Assembly (NCBI RefSeq): GCF_006442545.2
Contig: NZ_CP083952.1
Span: 3,387,501 to 3,451,500 of the forward strand
Length of the DNA: 64,000 bases
Reading direction: 5' to 3'
Origin: Mesorhizobium sp. B2-1-8
Lineage (GTDB): Bacteria > Pseudomonadota > Alphaproteobacteria > Rhizobiales > Rhizobiaceae
The notes beneath the pieces were generated by a model, which did no database searches, had not been told where the DNA came from, and saw only the letters and a program-made list of their open reading frames with translations. Shown here one piece after another: positions 30,601 through 38,695 of the stretch (within the stretch, counting starts at the first letter, position 1; each line of letters starts with the position of its first letter). Both the position numbers and the translations under genes were made by a program.

Positions 30601-30736
30601 GCGTCTCAATTGACTTTTACGTAAATGCCGTGCGAGGCTCGCATGGGGTGCCGCGTCGATTCCGATGTGGCAACGGTTGGTTCGGGAGGGAAGGGCGCCG
30701 CATGGCGAATGCCCGGAATTCCCGCGTGGAGTGACA

Positions 30737-31123
30737 ATGCGGGAATATTATTCGATCACCGAACTGACCCGCGAATTCGACGTGTCGACGCGGACGCTGC
30801 GTTTCTACGAAGACGAGGGACTGGTGCAGCCGGTGCGTCGCGGTCGCACGCGGCTGTTTCGCCCTTCCGACCGTCACCTCATCCGGCAGATCATGCGCGG
30901 AAAACGCCTCGGCTTCTCGATCAACGAGATCCGCGAGATCATCCAGATGTACAAGGAGCCGCCGGGCGAGGTCGGGCAGCTCAAGCTGATGATCAAGCGT
31001 ATCGAGGAAAAGCGCGAGGATCTCAGGCAAAAGCGCCGCGACCTCGAGGAGACGCTGGCCGAACTCGACCAGGCCGAGGAGTCTTGCGTCGAGCGGCTGG
31101 TCGAGCTCGGGGTGAACACCTAA
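30737..31123 (+). CDS. MerR-family transcriptional regulator
   Basis: A 128-residue regulator. The N-terminal MerR helix-turn-helix is clear (YYSITELTREFDVSTRTLRF, then GRTRLFRPSDRHLIRQIMRG). A dimerisation coiled coil follows (LKLMIKRIEEKREDLRQKRR). The single Cys near the C-terminus does not make a metal site, so a redox or metabolite sensor such as those near acyl-CoA genes is more likely than a metal sensor. ATG 30737 is chosen because it begins the conserved domain. No target operon is adjacent. Confidence 0.88.
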   Translation: MREYYSITELTREFDVSTRTLRFYEDEGLVQPVRRGRTRLFRPSDRHLIRQIMRGKRLGFSINEIREIIQMYKEPPGEVGQLKLMIKRIEEKREDLRQKRRDLEETLAELDQAEESCVERLVELGVNT

Positions 31124-31129
31124 CTCTAC

Positions 31130-31618
31130 TCAGATCCAGCGCCGTACTCTTTTTGCATAGTCGCGGTATTTCTTGCCGAATTTCGCCGCCAACATCTTTT
31201 CCTCGCGCTCGATCGCGAGCTTCTGGGTGGCGAAGGCGGCGACGAAGGCAAGCAGGAAGAACCAGGCGATGCCCGAGACGAAGGCAACGCCGATCAACAG
31301 CAGCGTGTTGGCCAAATACATCGGGTTGCGGGTGACGCCGAAGGGGCCGGTCGTGACGAGATGATCGGGTACGGCGTTGGGATTGAGCGTTGTCCTGGCC
31401 CGTATCATGGTGCGGATCGCGGTGAACCAGAGTACGGCGACGGTGAACAGTGCCACCCAGCCGGCGGCGAACAGAATGTCGCCCAGGAGGTCGCCGATCC
31501 AGGGCAAGGGATAGAGCATGCCGAGGATGATGCTGATCGCGATCGCAGCAGCGTAGATCACCGGCGGCCACGGTATCACCCCAGGCTTCGGCACGGTCCC
31601 AGGCTTCGGCTCGATCAT
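31130..31618 (-). CDS. Isoprenylcysteine-methyltransferase-like membrane protein
   Basis: A 162-residue protein of the ICMT/PEMT-like methyltransferase group with four membrane helices. The SAM-binding C-terminus is visible in TTGPFGVTRNPMYLANTLLL and in the EREEKMLAAKFGKKYRDYAK tail. The bacterial substrates are mostly unknown; lipids or small thiols are possible. The ATG at 31616-31618 overlaps the stop of the upstream acyltransferase gene in an ATGA, so the two are made together. Confidence 0.8.
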   Translation of the reverse strand: MIEPKPGTVPKPGVIPWPPVIYAAAIAISIILGMLYPLPWIGDLLGDILFAAGWVALFTVAVLWFTAIRTMIRARTTLNPNAVPDHLVTTGPFGVTRNPMYLANTLLLIGVAFVSGIAWFFLLAFVAAFATQKLAIEREEKMLAAKFGKKYRDYAKRVRRWI

Positions 31619-32613
31619 TGTGTCCCTCCCTCCGTCATCTTGTCCTCGGTCTTGGTGGTGCACGTTGCGGCATGATCGGACAGATGCGCCCTGAAGTCCG
31701 CAGTCTGGTCGTTGTTGAAGAGCCGATCAAGAGAGCCTTCACCTTGAAGCGTCTCGAGCATGCAGCCGCAATAGCTCGAACAGAAGGTTGCGTTGCGCAT
31801 CTGCTCGCACGAGCGCTGGCAGGTTTTCAGGAAATTGACTTGCGGAGGCTCGACCTGCGCCGGCATCACTTGCGAGAACAGCCAGACGCAACTGATCAGC
31901 AGCGGCTGGTGGATCAGGTAGAAGGCCAGGCTGTGGCGGCCGATGAAGACCAGCGGATTGGCCCAACGGCCGGGCACGAGGCTCGCCAGGCGTGCCCGTA
32001 TGCCGGAAGCGGACGCCAGTTTCGCCGCCCCAAGGCCGAGAAGCACCGCGCCGAACCAGGGGAACAGCGGCACGTAGTCGTTGGAACGCGGATTGATGGC
32101 GGAAAGGCCGATCCACCACAGCCAGGGGTGATCGAAGGCCTCGAAGCGCAGGTAGACTGGCGCGGCGATGACGAGCGCGGCGACGACAAGCGTCAGCAGG
32201 GCCGGCAGGCGCAGGAAGGCGAGGCCAAGCAGGCTGGCGAGTGCGATCTCGTGCAGGATGCCGAAGAAGATGAATCCATCGGGCGTGGCGATGCGGGTGA
32301 CGATCGAGATGGCGACCGCGGCACCTGCAACCATGGCGAACCGCTTCCAGAAACCGTTCCAGCGGATCTGTCGGCCATGCGCGAGATACAGGCTGACACC
32401 GACCAGGAACAGGAAGGTCGAGGCGATGCAGCGGGCGTAGATCTTCCACCAGCCGAAGGCGGTGAGACCGGGATCGGTGTAGCCGAAGAATTCCAGATCC
32501 CAGGTGAAATGGTAGCTCGCCATCGCGATTAGCGCGACGCCGCGCAAGATATCGATGGCGACGATGCGCTTCGATGGCTCCGGAGCGGGTGCGGTCGGCG
32601 TGTGGATGCTCAT
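31615..32613 (-). CDS. DUF1624 membrane acyltransferase with a Cys-rich C-terminal tail
   Basis: A 332-residue polytopic protein of the DUF1624 / heparan-alpha-glucosaminide N-acetyltransferase-like group. It has the family start (KRIVAIDILRGVALIAMASY) with the His in SYHFTWDLEFFGYTD, about eight membrane helices, and a last helix after GRHSLAFYLIHQPLLI. After this core a ~75-residue tail carries a dense set of cysteines (TCQRSCEQ, FCSSYCGCM, AATCTT). ATG 32613 was chosen as it begins the domain; the much longer open frame is antisense shadow. It is coupled to the methyltransferase at 31130. Confidence 0.82.
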   Translation of the reverse strand: MSIHTPTAPAPEPSKRIVAIDILRGVALIAMASYHFTWDLEFFGYTDPGLTAFGWWKIYARCIASTFLFLVGVSLYLAHGRQIRWNGFWKRFAMVAGAAVAISIVTRIATPDGFIFFGILHEIALASLLGLAFLRLPALLTLVVAALVIAAPVYLRFEAFDHPWLWWIGLSAINPRSNDYVPLFPWFGAVLLGLGAAKLASASGIRARLASLVPGRWANPLVFIGRHSLAFYLIHQPLLISCVWLFSQVMPAQVEPPQVNFLKTCQRSCEQMRNATFCSSYCGCMLETLQGEGSLDRLFNNDQTADFRAHLSDHAATCTTKTEDKMTEGGTQ

Positions 32614-32847
32614 GGTCTCGCGATCTGATTCAGCCCCTACAAGACGACTATCACGGTTGCACCGGATAGAAGAAGGCCGGTCGCCTTGGCCTGGGTCGCG
32701 CGGCGGGTGCGCGTCAGCCGCCGGGTTGGGCCAGCGCCGGAAAGCCTTTGACCGGCTTCGCTTTTGCCGGATGTGCGTCGGTTTCCTCTTAATGGGCCTG
32801 AAATGTCCACGGCAGATTTGACGCCGCGATTCTGCTTTGGGGAAGCA

Positions 32848-34047
32848 ATGTCCACGCATGTGCGCCATCCGATCTGGCTTCCGGCCCTCAAGGCCGCGGA
32901 TGCGCGCACCTTCGCCTCGCTCTACGCGGTGGAATCCTTCGCCCGCGCCATGGTTTCGAGCGTCATACCGATCCAGGCCTACGAGATCCTCCATAACGAG
33001 CAGATCGTCTCGATCCTCTATACCGTCGTGTCCATGCTCGGCCTGTCGGTGACCTTGTTCATGCCGATGCTGATCCGCCGCTTCGCGCGGCGCTGGGTCT
33101 ACACGGCGGGCGCCTGCCTGCTCGCCATCGGCTCGCTGTTCTTCGTCACTCATTCGCTCGCCGGGCAAGTGGCCGGGATGCTGTGCCGGGTGATGGGCGC
33201 CAGCGCGCTGTCGATCACGCTCAACCTCTACATCATGGACCACATCCGCAAGACCGACTTCATGCAGGCTGAATCGCTGCGCATGGCGTGGTCGATGGTC
33301 GCCTGGACGGGCGGGCCGACGCTCGGCATCTTCCTTTACGCGCATTTCGGCATCTATGCCGCGCATGGCGCGGTGGCGGTTTTCGCCATGGCCTTGCTGG
33401 CGCTGTTCTGGACCTATCGGCTGGGCGACAACCCGTCGATCCGCCCCGGCAAGACGCGGCCGGCCAATCCGCTCGCCAATATCGGCCGCTTCGTGGCGCA
33501 GCCGAGGCTCAGGCTCGCCTGGCTGATCGCCTTCGGCCGATCCTGCTTCTGGACGACGTTCTTCGTCTATGGACCGCTGTTCATGGTCATCACCGGGCAA
33601 GGTGAACTGGCGGGCGGCCTGCTGGTCTCGGCCGGCAATGCGCTTTTGTTCATGGCGATCTTCTGGGGCAAGGCGGGAAAGCGCTTCGGCGGCCGCCGGA
33701 CCATGACATTTGCCTATTTCGCCATGTCGGCGATGCTGCTGGCCGCGGGCACGGTCGGAGCCGCAGCGCCCTTGCTCACCGGCGCCTTCCTGCTGTGCGG
33801 GGCCTTCTTCACCATCGCGCTCGATGCGCTGGGTTCGACCGCCTTCATGCGCTCGGTGCGCTCCTATGAGCGCGCGCAGATGGCGGCGGTCTACCGCACC
33901 TATCTCGACTTTTCCGAACTGACGCCGCCGCTGGTCTATTCGGTGGTGCTGGCCTTCTTCGGACTGGGATCGGTGTTCGTCACGCTCGGCCTGCTGGCGG
34001 CGTTTTGCGGCTTCATGACGTGGCGCTACCTGCCGAAGTCCCTGTAA
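32848..34047 (+). CDS. Major facilitator superfamily transporter
   Basis: A 399-residue transporter with about 12 hydrophobic segments. Seen: FIPMLIRR-like loop (LFMPMLIRRFARRWVYTAG), NLYIMDHIRKTDFMQAESLR after helix 4-5, and GKAGKRFGGRRTMTFAYF between helices 8 and 9. Substrate is unknown. ATG 32848 has GGGGAAG upstream; in-frame ATGs at 32803 and earlier are possible. It ends 3 nt from the convergent Rieske oxygenase gene. Confidence 0.85.
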   Translation: MSTHVRHPIWLPALKAADARTFASLYAVESFARAMVSSVIPIQAYEILHNEQIVSILYTVVSMLGLSVTLFMPMLIRRFARRWVYTAGACLLAIGSLFFVTHSLAGQVAGMLCRVMGASALSITLNLYIMDHIRKTDFMQAESLRMAWSMVAWTGGPTLGIFLYAHFGIYAAHGAVAVFAMALLALFWTYRLGDNPSIRPGKTRPANPLANIGRFVAQPRLRLAWLIAFGRSCFWTTFFVYGPLFMVITGQGELAGGLLVSAGNALLFMAIFWGKAGKRFGGRRTMTFAYFAMSAMLLAAGTVGAAAPLLTGAFLLCGAFFTIALDALGSTAFMRSVRSYERAQMAAVYRTYLDFSELTPPLVYSVVLAFFGLGSVFVTLGLLAAFCGFMTWRYLPKSL

Positions 34048-34050
34048 AAA

Positions 34051-35220
34051 TCAGGGCGAAAGCGCCGTATGGCGCTCGCGCACCCAATTGTGGAAACGAT
34101 GCAAGTCGTACTCCTCGGGCATCAGCACGCCGGCTGTATGACGCATCGAGCGCAGGCCTTTCTGGTTGACCTCGCAGATCGCGGCATCCTCCTCCAGCAC
34201 CTGTGTGCCGAAGGCGACGATGTTGTCGATGTCGGTCTCGGCGAGCGCCTCGGGCGCGAACAGCCATTCGGCGGTCAATTCGGTCTGCTCCGGGCCGAGC
34301 GGCACCAGCCGCACGGTCCTGACATAGTCGACATGGCCGACGATGAACATCGAGGGCAGGCTGGTGACGTAGGTCTGGCCAGCGGTTCGTTCCGCCTGCG
34401 TCAAGCCCGGGAAGACCGGCCCGTGCGTCCGCCCGTCACGCGACCATGTTTCAGCCCCGGCGCGCAGGCCGCCGGAAAACTCCGGCGCATCATTGGCGGC
34501 ATGGCGCGCCCATTCGGGATCGTCGTGCCGGCTCATCAGACCGCGGCCATAGATCGGCACAAGCCGCGACAGGTCCTTGTGAACGCCCGGGCAGTGCAGG
34601 CATTCGTTGAAGTTTTCCCAGAAAATCTTCCAGTTGCAGTTCATGACCTTGCGCAGCACATGGCCCGACACCAGCGTGTCCAGCGGCCAGTTGCCGAGGT
34701 CGCCGGAGGCCGGGTCGAAGGGTGACTGCGCCGAGCCGGCGGCATCTTCAGCAAGATTGACGAAGACGAAGCCCCGCCACACCGAGAGGGCAACGCGGTA
34801 AAGCGGATAATCGGCCTTGTCGAAGCCGTCAGGCAGCGACTTCGATGGCACGCGCACAAGGTCGCCGCGCAGCGAATAGGACCAGGCATGATACGGGCAG
34901 GTGATCAGCCGCGCCTTCAGCCGTCCTTCGCTTTCCTGGCAAAGCTGCGAGCCGCGATGCCGGCACGTGTTGTGGAAGGCACGCAACGCGCCGGTCTCGT
35001 CGCGCAACACAAGAATTTCCTGCGTACCGACGCGGAAGGTGCGGAATGCCAAAGGCCGGGCAAGGTCGGCCTCGCGGCAGACGAGCAGCCAATTTCTGTA
35101 CCAGATGGCGTCGAGATCACGCTGATAGTTCTCCTGATCCCAATAGGCCGATGAGGGCAGCGACGGCTCGGTTCGGGTCAGGCCGTTATAGGGCTCGCGC
35201 TCGCTGGCATCGGGCTGCAT
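34051..35220 (-). CDS. Rieske non-heme iron oxygenase alpha subunit
   Basis: A 389-residue oxygenase component. The Rieske [2Fe-2S] ligands are in CRHRGSQLC and, 17 residues later, CPYHAW. The mononuclear iron ligands are in NFNECLHCPGVH. The C-terminal domain is of the ring-hydroxylating/quaternary-amine type, so an N-demethylating or aromatic substrate is possible; glycine-betaine monooxygenase is one candidate given the N-methyl catabolism genes downstream. No ferredoxin or reductase gene is adjacent. Start set at ATG 35220, where the family similarity begins. Confidence 0.85.
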   Translation of the reverse strand: MQPDASEREPYNGLTRTEPSLPSSAYWDQENYQRDLDAIWYRNWLLVCREADLARPLAFRTFRVGTQEILVLRDETGALRAFHNTCRHRGSQLCQESEGRLKARLITCPYHAWSYSLRGDLVRVPSKSLPDGFDKADYPLYRVALSVWRGFVFVNLAEDAAGSAQSPFDPASGDLGNWPLDTLVSGHVLRKVMNCNWKIFWENFNECLHCPGVHKDLSRLVPIYGRGLMSRHDDPEWARHAANDAPEFSGGLRAGAETWSRDGRTHGPVFPGLTQAERTAGQTYVTSLPSMFIVGHVDYVRTVRLVPLGPEQTELTAEWLFAPEALAETDIDNIVAFGTQVLEEDAAICEVNQKGLRSMRHTAGVLMPEEYDLHRFHNWVRERHTALSP

Positions 35221-35380
35221 GGCTGGCTTCCTGTGAGGGTTGCCAGCCGACACCCGGCCATGGAGTTTGTCAATCAGGACGGGATGGGAGCGGCTTTGCC
35301 GATACGACGCTCCTGCGCTGGCTGCTGTCGGAATTTGGTTTGCCGCGCGCGGCGAATTTCCCTATAGTCATCAGCGTCGT

Positions 35381-35548
35381 CGGTTCCTTTTTGGAGCCAA
35401 GAGGGAATGCGGTGCGGACAGGAATTCCTGTCCAATGCCGTGGCTGCCCCCGCAACTGTGTGCGGTAGTCCTCTCCATATGCCACTGAAGGTTTTCCTTC
35501 GGGAAGGTGGGGAAGGGCGCTTATCCGCGAGCCAGGAGACCTGCCGGC
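35381..35548 (+). promoter_or_regulatory. Cobalamin (B12) riboswitch
   Basis: All main elements of an AdoCbl riboswitch are in order: GGTTCC with the AAGAGGGAA segment (35383-35406), GGTGC, the conserved GCCCCCGCAACTGT (35447-35460), CCACTG (35481-35486), a GGGAAGG-type segment, and the 3' box GCCAGGAGACCTGCC (35531-35545). It ends about 50 nt before cbtB and should shut off cbtBA and the genes behind it when B12 is plentiful. Confidence 0.95.
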
Positions 35549-35598
35549 GACAGGAAACTGACTTCGATGCCCTCGGGTGGAGGGCGAAAGGACAAGAC

Positions 35599-35778
35599 AT
35601 GACTACCGCTTCCGTCTCCCTCGGCGCCTCCGTCTCCTCGCAGTCGCGCTTCATGCAGCTCGCGCTCGCGGCGCTGCTCGGCATCTTCGTCGTCGGCTTT
35701 GTCGGTTTCTCGCATATCGATGCGGTCCACAATGCCGCCCACGACTATCGCCACTCGATGGCGTTTCCCTGCCACTGA
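35599..35778 (+). CDS. cbtB: Cobalt transporter subunit CbtB
   Basis: A 59-residue membrane protein, the small partner of CbtA in a proposed cobalt uptake system. It has one membrane helix (LALAALLGIFVVGFVGFS) and a C-terminal His cluster (HIDAVHNAAHDYRHS, FPCH) able to bind Co2+. Position directly after the B12 riboswitch is diagnostic. ATG 35599 has AAAGGA upstream. Confidence 0.93.
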   Translation: MTTASVSLGASVSSQSRFMQLALAALLGIFVVGFVGFSHIDAVHNAAHDYRHSMAFPCH

Positions 35779-35793
35779 CGAGGATCTGACATC

Positions 35794-36600
35794 ATGAATC
35801 TGTTTCGCAACGTCGTGTTCGTCGCGGCGATCGCGGGGCTCGTGGCCGGTGTCGTTCTCGCCTGCATCCAGGCCTATGCGACAGTGCCGCTGATCCTCAA
35901 GGCGGAGGTCTACGAAAAGGCCGGCGGCCGCCATCACCACGACCATGGCGCGGCACCCGCCGCAACCGATACCAGCGCCGTAAGCACGGTCGCGCCCGCT
36001 GGGAATGCGATGAGTTCTGCCGCGCCAGCAGCCGTCGAAGCCAAGACGCCGGCGGAGGAAGACGAAGCCTGGGCGCCGGCCGACGGTTTCGAGCGTTTCG
36101 CCTTCAGCGTGGTTGCCAATATCGTCACCGGCATCGGTTTCGCGCTGGTCCTGGTCGCGGTTTCCGAGTTTGCCGGCGGCATCGGCAATTGGCGCCAGGG
36201 CGTGTTCTGGGGGCTGGCCGGCTTTGCCGTGTTCACGCTGGCGCCTGGCCTCGGCCTGCAGCCGGAACTGCCGGCAATGCCGGCGGCCGATCTTCTTCCG
36301 CGTCAGATCTGGTGGACGGCAACGGCGGCGGCGACCGCCATCGGCCTTGGTCTGATCGTGTTTCGCAGATCGCTGCCGTTGACCATCCTCGCCGTCTTGC
36401 TGATCGTCGCCCCGCATGTCGTCGGCGCGCCGCAGCCCGACAGTTTCGAAACACCGATCCCGGAAGGCCTGCACCATCAGTTCGTGGTGGCGGTGACGGT
36501 GACCAATCTGGTGTTCTGGCTGGTGCTCGGCGCCGTCGTCGGCGTGGTGCGCAGACGCTTCACCGGCACGGCGACCAGCCTGCGCGACAGCTTTGCCTGA
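35794..36600 (+). CDS. cbtA: Cobalt transporter subunit CbtA
   Basis: A 268-residue membrane protein with about five helices. It has the N-terminal helix with QAYATVPLILKAEVYE and a histidine run (GGRHHHDHG) typical of CbtA, a variable linker and a C-terminal part with PHVVGAPQPDSFETPIP, a CbtA hallmark. It works with CbtB in cobalt import for cobalamin. It follows cbtB after 15 nt and overlaps the probable TTG start of cobU. Confidence 0.93.
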   Translation: MNLFRNVVFVAAIAGLVAGVVLACIQAYATVPLILKAEVYEKAGGRHHHDHGAAPAATDTSAVSTVAPAGNAMSSAAPAAVEAKTPAEEDEAWAPADGFERFAFSVVANIVTGIGFALVLVAVSEFAGGIGNWRQGVFWGLAGFAVFTLAPGLGLQPELPAMPAADLLPRQIWWTATAAATAIGLGLIVFRRSLPLTILAVLLIVAPHVVGAPQPDSFETPIPEGLHHQFVVAVTVTNLVFWLVLGAVVGVVRRRFTGTATSLRDSFA

Positions 36601-37108
36601 TCGCGGCAAGCTGACCTTCATCATCGGTGGCGCGCGCTCCGGCAAGAGCGCGCACGCCGAAACCCTGGTGGCGGCATTGCCCTCGCCATGGGCCTATATC
36701 GCCACGGCGCAAGCCTGTGACGACGAGATGCGCGAGCGCATCGCGTTGCACCGCTCGCGGCGCGGCGAAGGGTGGTCGACCATCGATGCGCCACTCGACC
36801 TTGCCGAAGCGCTGGAAGCCTTGCCGGATGATCAGCCGGTGCTTGTCGACTGCCTGACGCTGTGGCTGACCAATCACATGTTGGCCGATCACGACGTTGA
36901 CGCGGCGTGCCGACGGCTGGCGGACGTGCTGTCGCGGCCGCGCGGGCCGTGGTTCGTGGTATCGAACGAGGTCGGGCAAGGCATCGTGCCCGACAATGCG
37001 CTGGCGCGGCGTTTTCGCGACGACGCCGGCCGGCTCAACCAGCGGGTCGCCGCGGTCGCCGACACGGTGCTCCTGATGGTGGCGGGGCTACCGCTCAAGG
37101 TGAAGTGA
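36593..37108 (+). CDS. cobU: Adenosylcobinamide kinase / guanylyltransferase
   Basis: A 171-residue bifunctional enzyme (CobU, called CobP in the aerobic pathway) that phosphorylates adenosylcobinamide and then attaches GMP. The P-loop is GGARSGKS near residue 12, and the conserved AYIATAQACDDEMRERIALH, DCLTLWLTN and VSNEVGQGIVP segments are present. The likely start is TTG 36593, overlapping cbtA by 8 nt; no nearer ATG leaves the P-loop intact. It follows the riboswitch-led genes and should be co-regulated with them. Confidence 0.93.
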   Translation: MPDRGKLTFIIGGARSGKSAHAETLVAALPSPWAYIATAQACDDEMRERIALHRSRRGEGWSTIDAPLDLAEALEALPDDQPVLVDCLTLWLTNHMLADHDVDAACRRLADVLSRPRGPWFVVSNEVGQGIVPDNALARRFRDDAGRLNQRVAAVADTVLLMVAGLPLKVK

Positions 37109-37109
37109 A

Positions 37110-37724
37110 ATGACTGACATCGACGACAAGGATGAAGAACGCCATCGCGCCAAGATGGCCAAGCGCAAGGCGGTGCAGGACGCCGAGGTTGCCGGCAAGA
37201 CTATCGAGAAGGGCTTGCTGATCGTCAACACCGGCCCCGGCAAGGGCAAGACCACGGCCGCCTTCGGACTGGCGCTTAGAATGCTCGGCTACGGCAAGCG
37301 CGTCGGTGTCGTGCAGTTCATCAAGGGCAGATGGCACACAGGCGAGAAGGACGCTTTCGCCGCCTTTGGCGACCGGGTCGTCTGGCACGCCATGGGCGAG
37401 GGTTTCACCTGGGAGACGCAGGATTTGAAGCGCGACATCGCGGCCGCCGAGGCCGCCTGGGCCAAGGCTCTGGAATTGATCGAAGATCCCTCGATCAGCC
37501 TTGTCGTGCTCGACGAATTGAACATCGCGCTACGCTACGAATATCTCGATCTCGACAAGGTGGTTGCGGCGCTGAAGGCCCGTCGCGAGGGCCTGCACGT
37601 CGTCGTCACCGGCCGCAACGCCAAGCCGGCGCTGGTCGAGGCGGCGGATCTGGTCACCGAGATGGGTGTGACCAAGCACCATTTCTCGGCGGGCGTGAAG
37701 GCGCAGCAGGGGATAGAGTTTTAA
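37110..37724 (+). CDS. cobO: Corrinoid adenosyltransferase
   Basis: A 204-residue CobO/BtuR enzyme that transfers adenosyl from ATP to cob(I)yrinic acid a,c-diamide. The P-loop is NTGPGKGKTTAAFG, with VGVVQFIKG and the LVVLDELNIALRYEYLD segment also present. It starts 1 nt after cobU. Its TAA overlaps by 4 nt with the stop of the convergent cbiB gene. Confidence 0.95.
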   Translation: MTDIDDKDEERHRAKMAKRKAVQDAEVAGKTIEKGLLIVNTGPGKGKTTAAFGLALRMLGYGKRVGVVQFIKGRWHTGEKDAFAAFGDRVVWHAMGEGFTWETQDLKRDIAAAEAAWAKALELIEDPSISLVVLDELNIALRYEYLDLDKVVAALKARREGLHVVVTGRNAKPALVEAADLVTEMGVTKHHFSAGVKAQQGIEF

Positions 37725-38695
37725 AACACCAGAACAGCGATCACAGCGACCAGGCCGAACAAGCCAATCAGCAGGAAATCAGCGACACGATAGAGTTTCA
37801 GTGCCCGCCTTATATCGCCGCTGTCGACATCGCGGCGGCCGCCTTCGCCCATGAAGACGTCGTCGACCACAACGCCGCCATAGCTGCGTGGCCCGGCGAG
37901 CGCCAGGCCAAGCGCGCCGGCCATCGCTGCTTCCGGCCAGCCGGCATTGGGCGACCGGTGTTTTTTCGCGTCGCGCCGTACCGCCTGCCAGGCGTTGCTG
38001 GGGTCGGTGCCCTTAACCAGGAAAGCCGCAAGCACGATCAGCAGCGCCGTCAGCCGCGACGCCGGCAGGTTGATCCAATCGTCGAAGCGCGCCGCCGCCC
38101 AGCCGAAGGCCTCATGGCGCGGAGTACGGTGACCGATCATCGAATCGGCGGTGTTGGCCGCCTTGTAGGCGGCGCCGCCGGCCACCCCGCCGACACCGGT
38201 CCAGAAGGCGGGGGCGACGATGCCGTCGGAAAAATTCTCCGCCAGGCTCTCGATCGCCGCGCGGCAGACGCCGGCGCGGTCCAGCGTCTCGGGGTCACGG
38301 CCGACGATCCGAGAGACAGCGGCGCGGCCCATGTCGAGGCCTCCACTGTCGAGCGCGTCAGCGACGGCTTCGACATGTTCATAGAGGCTCTTCTGCGACA
38401 GAAGCGATGTCGCCAGAAGGACGGCAATGATCCACCCCAAGGGGACGAACCAGAGTAGAACAAGCTGCACGCAAAGACCTGTTAGCGCCGGCATCAGCAC
38501 AATGACCAAAAGCGCCTGGACACCGCGTTGACGACGCAGCGCGTCGGGATCAGTGGCGCGGTTGAGGCTTAAGTCGAGAAAGGATATGAGCCTGCCGAAC
38601 CACGTCACCGGATGGCCGATGGCGCGAAACAGCCAGTCGGGATAACCGAGGGCGAATTCGACAACCAATGACAGGAAAGCGATCAGGACTGACAT
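37721..38695 (-). CDS. cbiB: Adenosylcobinamide-phosphate synthase
   Basis: A 324-residue membrane enzyme (CbiB, CobD in Pseudomonas naming) that joins the aminopropanol arm to adenosylcobyric acid. The family signature is clear in LGYPDWLFRAIGHPVTWFGR, ESLAENFSDGIVAPAFWT, and YKAANTADSMIGHR with the PRHEAFGWAAARFDDWINLP segment. ATG 38693-38695 overlaps the start codon of the divergent cobC gene (shared CATG). Confidence 0.95.
   Translation of the reverse strand: MSVLIAFLSLVVEFALGYPDWLFRAIGHPVTWFGRLISFLDLSLNRATDPDALRRQRGVQALLVIVLMPALTGLCVQLVLLWFVPLGWIIAVLLATSLLSQKSLYEHVEAVADALDSGGLDMGRAAVSRIVGRDPETLDRAGVCRAAIESLAENFSDGIVAPAFWTGVGGVAGGAAYKAANTADSMIGHRTPRHEAFGWAAARFDDWINLPASRLTALLIVLAAFLVKGTDPSNAWQAVRRDAKKHRSPNAGWPEAAMAGALGLALAGPRSYGGVVVDDVFMGEGGRRDVDSGDIRRALKLYRVADFLLIGLFGLVAVIAVLVF

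Noticed and set aside
31618..32532. A 304-codon frame on the plus strand opposite the DUF1624 gene
   Set aside because: It is antisense to a protein with clear membrane helices and family motifs; its composition is a high-GC shadow.
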